Positions 59,055 to 64,000 of a DNA stretch of 64,000 nucleotides are shown one piece after another (position 1 is the first letter of the stretch; the number at the start of each line of letters is the position of its first letter). The stretch is taken from positions 1,430,388-1,494,387 of the forward strand of contig OX422196.1 in NCBI GenBank assembly GCA_949130485.1. Direction: 5' to 3'. Origin of the DNA: Agelas oroides. Taxonomy: Eukaryota; Porifera; Demospongiae; Agelasida; Agelasidae. Made by a program: the position numbers and the translations under genes. The notes beneath the pieces were generated by a model. It did no database searches. It was not told the origin of the DNA and saw only the letters and a list, made by a program, of their open reading frames with translations.

Positions 59055-62000
59055 TTAGCCCTTCTTCATCTCCTGTATGGTTGCATTAATGTAACGTTGA
59101 CAACAAAATAAGCTTTCCCACGCACATATGCATATTCGCTGTCCCTTCCTCTTCTGCAATTTTAGTTCCAGCAGTGCCTTTTTCTTGTTTCTGCACTCTT
59201 GTATCAGTGGGTACAAATGACAGTGTAGTGACCGAAGCCTATTGAGGTGATGGAAAAGAGAAATACTATACTCGTGTGTTGTTAAGCACATATTTGTTGT
59301 TGAGTGTGTGGTGTTTTAAATAAGCACACACAAAATGCACCTCACTGTTTAGCCTCATTCCCAGGCTCTCTCCTCAAGAGAGCATGGGAATGAGGCTAGG
59401 CACATTCTGTGGAGATATAAGTAGATGCATGAATGAACATATATAGTTGAAACACAAGATAAGTTTTTAGACTGCAAAGTGAAAAGTTTTTTTAGCAGCA
59501 AATCAAAAACTGCAAACATTTGGTCTTTGCTTTCATCATTGTTTTAAACAAAGCTAAGTCACAAACAGCAAAAGTGGAGTCTCGTGCAGTATCATTACTC
59601 ACTGCGTTTCATCTTCATCCAAATTGTATAGTGCCCCAGGAATGTAGACAACATTTGGCATGAAACTCCAGGGTTCAACTGAGCCATAGCCGTAGGAAAA
59701 CGCGACCTGGAATCAGATTCAACAAGATGAAACACCATGATGGCTAGTTGCTGCACATGGAGTATTACGACAGAGAATAGTTGAGTATGGCTACACTGAG
59801 GAGAGCAGTTTATGCACTTGTCACACCTGGTATTTCAGGAAGGGAGAAGGTGCTGTGGAAATCAGGTCCAGTCCATGAGTATAGATCATTTCTGTCCGGG
59901 TCAGAGTATCACCCAAGACAACTCCTGCATATGTGTAGATATAAGCCATGGAACCAGTAGTGCTGGAAATCTCTGCAGTCACTTGGATATAAAAATTATA
60001 AATATCCATGTGTTGCTCTGCTTATAACAATTTATGTCAAATGACAAAAGTAATAACAACATTAGTTCTGATACGAGTGTGTGTACAGGATAATGAGGAG
60101 TAACGTGTATGTGCTACAAACTCTGGTCTTAGCTAAGAACAGATAATATGAGATAATATGAGAGTGTTTCCTGTGTGCATGTGATCTAGGCAAAGCCAGC
60201 TGGTGAGTGTATGGCAAGTATATGTAGACTCACCTACGATCAGGCCCACGGTGACATCCTCCGGCTCTTGGGCTTTGGAACACGATTCACTGAAGGCCCT
60301 GCATCCACTGTGGATTTCATCAAAAATGTGCATTGTAATAGAGCTCGTCCCTGTGGCTTGGAGTCTTAACTCATGTTGACACGATGTTGTATCACAACAG
60401 TGAAGGTAGTTATTCACTTGTGTAGAGTGTAGTATACCCCAAACAAAACTAAGTTTACTAGCAACATCCAATGGGGTGCAGAGTGCAGTATACCCCAAAC
60501 AAAACTAGGTTTACTGGCAACAATCTGGAGGACTCACACAAGGTAAGGCTTTGCTCTCTCTAGCATGGCTCTGCTGAGGCAGTACATGCCTCCCACTGCA
60601 AAGTGATACCTCTGGCCGGGCCTTCCAATGGTGGAGTTCTCTGACACCTGTCTGGCTTTCCCCCACTCTGTGCCAGCCCTCCCAAAGTAAACTGGCTCTG
60701 TCTTTGGATCAAACACAGCAAGAGTTTTAACCAACACCTTCAGGTTGACATAAATATCATCATCTACGTGACACAGCCAGCTGGAGACAGGTAGGAGGAG
60801 AATCTCATGAAAGAATACTACTCTTGCGCTCTGTTTAGCTACATGCCTTATTCTCTTACTCAAAACTAGCGCTCTGTGGTCTGAAAAGTAGCTCCAATTC
60901 CACACCAGCTTTGCAACACAAATCTGACCTATGAAATACAATAGAAATTTTTCTTAAAGAACACTCCTGAAATGGGCACCTTGGTTGGTTAGGACACTCC
61001 CCAACTCCAGCCCTTGGTAACCAATCTGTCAGCCTAAACGGTCTAAAACCAGTCCGGTGATGAGACTAGTTGCCTGTAAATAACACAGTGGATGCATGGT
61101 TACCTTCCTTGCAGACAAATTGAATTAACAGACAGTTGATGTAAGTGTAGGATGGAAGACAAACTGGTAGTGAGAGGAGGAAGCTAAGGGTACCAAGGAA
61201 AGCTATTATTCTCTTAAAATGGCTATTAACTGCCTGCAACCCAACTAGCCAACCACTTTGCAGTTTAAAACAGTGTTGTAATCGATAAATTAAATTTCTT
61301 GCTGCAAATAATGACTGCATGAAACGAAACAGACACTTGTACTTGGCTAAAAGCCAATTGCATAAATGGATACCATGCATAGCAGAGCTACAGGGCTGGT
61401 AAACTCCTATTGAAGGCAAAAAGAGGATTCTTGAAGGCTTTCAATGGTGACAGTCCTCCATGAAGAGGAGGTCCTGATGTTCACATAGTTGTCGACTTAT
61501 ACACCCAGTTATGGGTGGCATTATACTCTCTTGTGACAGTGGGGTCAAAAACCAGAAATATAGTAAGGAGAGGGGTGGGAAGGAAAGAGAGAGGGTGGAT
61601 GGGAAGAAAGAAAGACGAAGAATGACGGAAGAGGGAGAAGGAGAGAGGGGGCGAAAGGGGAGTTCTTGGTGCCACCACCAATGTCAACATTACAATAAAA
61701 ATGAATGAAAGACTTAGATCTAATGCAACAAGCATTAACCTGAGGTAGGTAGATCCAGACTGTGCTATCACATATTCCAATCCTGCAGTGAAATTATGCT
61801 GAGAGTAGTATCAAGCATTGCAGTTTCATGGCTTACCTCAAGATATACAAAAGTCGTGATTCAACATTTCCGGCTTACCTCTACTCCGTGTTTCATCTTC
61901 TAATACTGGGTCATGGCCATCAGTCACAATGAAGACTGTATCAGGACTAACAGTGGTTAGCCAGGTCTGAAACAAGAGTGGCAGCCTCTGCTTGTGGTAT

Positions 62001-63046
62001 GCCACTGTTGTCCTCATTGTGAACATGATATTCCTTCCCTCTCGTTCCAAGGGAGACAACTTTCTCGGCACACGATCACTACACTCAACAAGAGGCTCCA
62101 GCTTCTCTCCACAGAGCTCCATAAGGTATTGCTGACTATTCCCAGCAAATTTCTCCATTGGAAGCTTGTTATTGCTTCTCTCTGGCTGATTTAGTACAAT
62201 CCGCGTTCTTTGCATAGCTAGACTTTGGTGTCTTCTATCCATGCTATCTTCACCAAAGTCATTTGAATGTGGCATTCCCAACCTGTGATCATGTCTCTCC
62301 ATGTTCCCTACATGCAGATGTTGAGATACTAATCTTGGTTCTGATGTGCTCCTAAGTCTACTACTCCGCTTCCTGAGCTCCTTTAAACTCAAGTGCCTTT
62401 TGAAATCCTCTGGCTGGGTTGCTTCTTGATGTAGCTCTGTCTCTAATGCTTCCTTCAGTCTTCTATTTCTTTCTGAGTCTCTAAATAGCTGTTCTTTGCC
62501 TCTATCAACATGATCAACATGATGGTTACCTTCAATGTTAACATGCTGTACCATACTGGTAGTGGGCACTGACACTCGGGGACGCTGATCCACGTTACCA
62601 GTACGTAATTGCTCCTTTTGATCAGTGTGCAGATTGGGTTGTTTAGTGGTACCTCTAGCTCCAAATTCAGCATCCAAACCAAATCCAAGTGTGTGTTTTG
62701 ATGCAACGGAAACTCTGTCCCTCTTATCCCTAGCTAACTGCTTCTCCTGTGTTGGAAGAATGTCACTGGAATGTTGTTTGTGTAGTATTATCCCATGACT
62801 AACAGTTGGTACAACTTGGCTGACAGTATAAAACGTAGCTGTCACTTTAGTCCTGTTTTCATTGCTCTGCCATTCGTCCGTCCATCGTACCGTGGCCAGT
62901 GATCTTGTCAATGACACCAGCTGTCTAGAATCACTGTCAAGGGTGATTTGTTCATACAGAACACACAATATCAGGTACTGCACTGCCGTGATGAACACAA
63001 GCAGACTGCTGAGAACGGCCACTCTCTTAGCTGAGAGACACAGCAT
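59055..63046 (-). CDS. Fringe-like glycosyltransferase 2 (type II membrane protein)
   Basis: Eight exons: 61879-63046 (ATG 63046), 61740-61782, 60860-60928, 60538-60780, 60234-60307, 59827-59924, 59603-59706, 59055-59238 (TAA); 660 aa. A signal anchor (VLSSLLVFITAVQYLILCVL) and a 330-residue variable stem precede the catalytic domain: IMFTMRTTVAYHKQRLPLLF, VFIVTDG, YVIAQSGS, LCCKAGVELELLFRP, the metal-binding HVDDDIYVNL, EPVYFGRAGTEWG, FAVGGMYCLSRAMLERA, EPEDVTVGLIVG, HGLDL, and LRSLHCHLYP. Exons 2-7 have exactly the lengths of those in Fringe-like 1 (43, 69, 243, 74, 98, 104 bp), so the two are an inverted duplicate pair about 17 kb apart. A longer basic C-terminus with CICAW and FCCQ is unique to this copy. 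Donor and acceptor are unknown. Confidence 0.93.
59350..59399. repeat. 50-bp hairpin-family element
   Basis: TAGCCTCATTCCCAGGCTC / GCATGGGAATGAGGCTA with a minimal loop (59353-59396), in the last intron of Fringe-like 2. Confidence 0.8.
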
Positions 63047-63799
63047 TGTCTATGTTACCTGTATGTCTGGTAAAAAGAATGGTTTGTACCAAGGTAGAGG
63101 TGTAGCCTTACATGGTCAAACTCAGTCCATGTGGAAGGGTATGATTTACTACTTAATACGTGCTAGTTTCTAGGTACAAAGTGAGAAGTGATGATTAGTA
63201 CTTGCACTGCACTTTGCAACACTATGAGTATAGCTGGCAGGTTAGGCAGTAGGCCAGACCCTTTATCTTGGGTTGAGTCTGGCCATGCAAAGTTAGTAGG
63301 GAAGCTTGTATCCGGTTTCTATACTTTTGTCTCCTACTGCAGACGAGTTAGCTAATGCTTGAAATCCCAGTTTTAGTCACAAGTTTCCACGATACAGCAT
63401 GCAAGGAAAACTGGATCGGACTCAGGAGGCGCCCTAGGCAAGTGTAGCGATAAGACTGGTTATTATAAGGGTGCTAAACAGTTTGATGACTCGTGTCGTT
63501 GGGCCAGGGGTAGTGGGAAAATCTGTGCACAATAAAATATTGTCCACCCCCTACAACAGCTACGGTATAAAATTTCATGCACTCAGGCACTAGAAAATGC
63601 ACAACCAGAATCACTAGAACCTCTGCTGATACCACATGGCTACTTTGCCTCTACACACGCCTGTAACTACCACTTACGGGTCCGTCATAGTCCATCAGGA
63701 AGCCGAGCAGCGGAGCTCATTGTTCGTCATACACTATCCACGGGCCCATTCCCGAATGCACATTCCGATATCACTGGTAAAGTTGTTCATTATACATTG
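63047..63799. other. upstream region of Fringe-like 2 and 3' flank of SLC39A9
   Basis: No coding segment supported. A small inverted pair GGCCAGACCC / GAGTCTGGCC (63252-63285) is present. Confidence 0.45.
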
Positions 63800-64000
63800 T
63801 CAATGATGGTGAATTATACTGAACCCCAGTGGTAAAAAAGCCCCTACAATCACTAACAAGAGTTCGCATTTGCTGAGTTTTGAGTTGCTTGGTGTACTGT
63901 TAGGTTCGGAGCTACTGTGAACATGACTGTGTGTGAGTTCTGTGAGTACATGGACGGTGGCTACGTAGAGGAACGTGCCAGCGGAGAAGAGCATCGCAAT
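63800..64000 (-). CDS. SLC39A9: Zinc transporter ZIP9 (last exon, partial)
   Basis: The minus-strand frame from the window edge to TGA at 63800 encodes AMLFSAGTFLYVATVHVL, a His/Ser-rich loop (THSHVHSSS), SKCELLLVIVGAFLPLGF and the C-terminal SIIHHH. Human ZIP9 ends in the same way: AGTFLYVATVHVL, a last helix, then a short His-containing tail. ZIP9 moves zinc into the cytosol from the Golgi or plasma membrane. Only the last one to two membrane helices are in the window. Confidence 0.9.
   Translation of the reverse strand: MAMLFSAGTFLYVATVHVLTELTHSHVHSSSEPNSTPSNSKLSKCELLLVIVGAFLPLGFSIIHHH

Overview
This 64-kb window is nuclear genomic DNA of an animal. Every confident gene is interrupted by GT-AG introns of about 70 bp to 3 kb (two are single-exon), and the set (Fringe-like glycosyltransferases, PLEKHD1, SYNJ2BP, CDKN3, OS-9, SLC39A9, sialidase) is metazoan. 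The density of short fold-back repeats and CA/GGGA microsatellites suggests a non-bilaterian or other marine invertebrate, possibly a sponge or cnidarian. I cannot name the species from sequence alone. All gene models come from reading conserved protein segments across splice sites, and exon phases were checked by counting.

Layout: PLEKHD1 (-, 3' end off the left edge) 276-3835; an unidentified small protein (+) about 4149-5266; an SRSF4/5/6-type splicing factor (-) 6801-9783; SYNJ2BP (+) 10167-13004; C19orf47-like SAM protein (+) 13268-16865; ZCCHC9 (-) 17292-19425; SRP9 (+) 19518-20222; CDKN3 (-) 20483-23976; ERH (+) 24224-25158; an unidentified single-exon membrane protein (-) 25528-26910; CSTPP1/C11orf49-like (+) 27276-28178; NEU1-like sialidase (-) 28261-29865; OS-9 (-) 29985-34572; Fringe-like glycosyltransferase 1 (+) 36246-42417; syntaxin-5 (-) 43381-49256; METTL21A-like methyltransferase (+) 49707-51264; two CHAC2-type gamma-glutamylcyclotransferases (-) 51307-52313 and 52740-54785; ARV1 (+) 54924-58442, middle unresolved; Fringe-like glycosyltransferase 2 (-) 59055-63046; last exon of SLC39A9/ZIP9 (-) 63800-64000.

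The order is compact: most genes sit as divergent pairs over short shared upstream intervals (92 bp between ZCCHC9 and SRP9, 138 bp between CHAC-B and ARV1, 247 bp between CDKN3 and ERH) and converge at their 3' ends (42 bp between METTL21A and CHAC-A, 82 bp between CSTPP1 and the sialidase). Functionally it is a housekeeping neighbourhood (splicing, SRP, ER quality control, Golgi/ER trafficking and glycosylation, glutathione turnover) without an evident single pathway, although OS-9, syntaxin-5, ARV1, SRP9, sialidase and the two glycosyltransferases all serve the secretory/lysosomal system.

Five of the genes (PLEKHD1, an SRSF5-like gene, SYNJ2BP, ERH, SLC39A9) have human counterparts that I recall lying together on 14q24, so the window may preserve an ancient animal linkage group. 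The most unusual structural features are a very abundant family of 40-110 bp hairpin elements with 9-bp target duplications, several other fold-back/MITE families, five 3' splice sites butted against CA microsatellites, duplicated exon ends carrying splice donors, and signs of gene conversion between the two Fringe-like paralogs.
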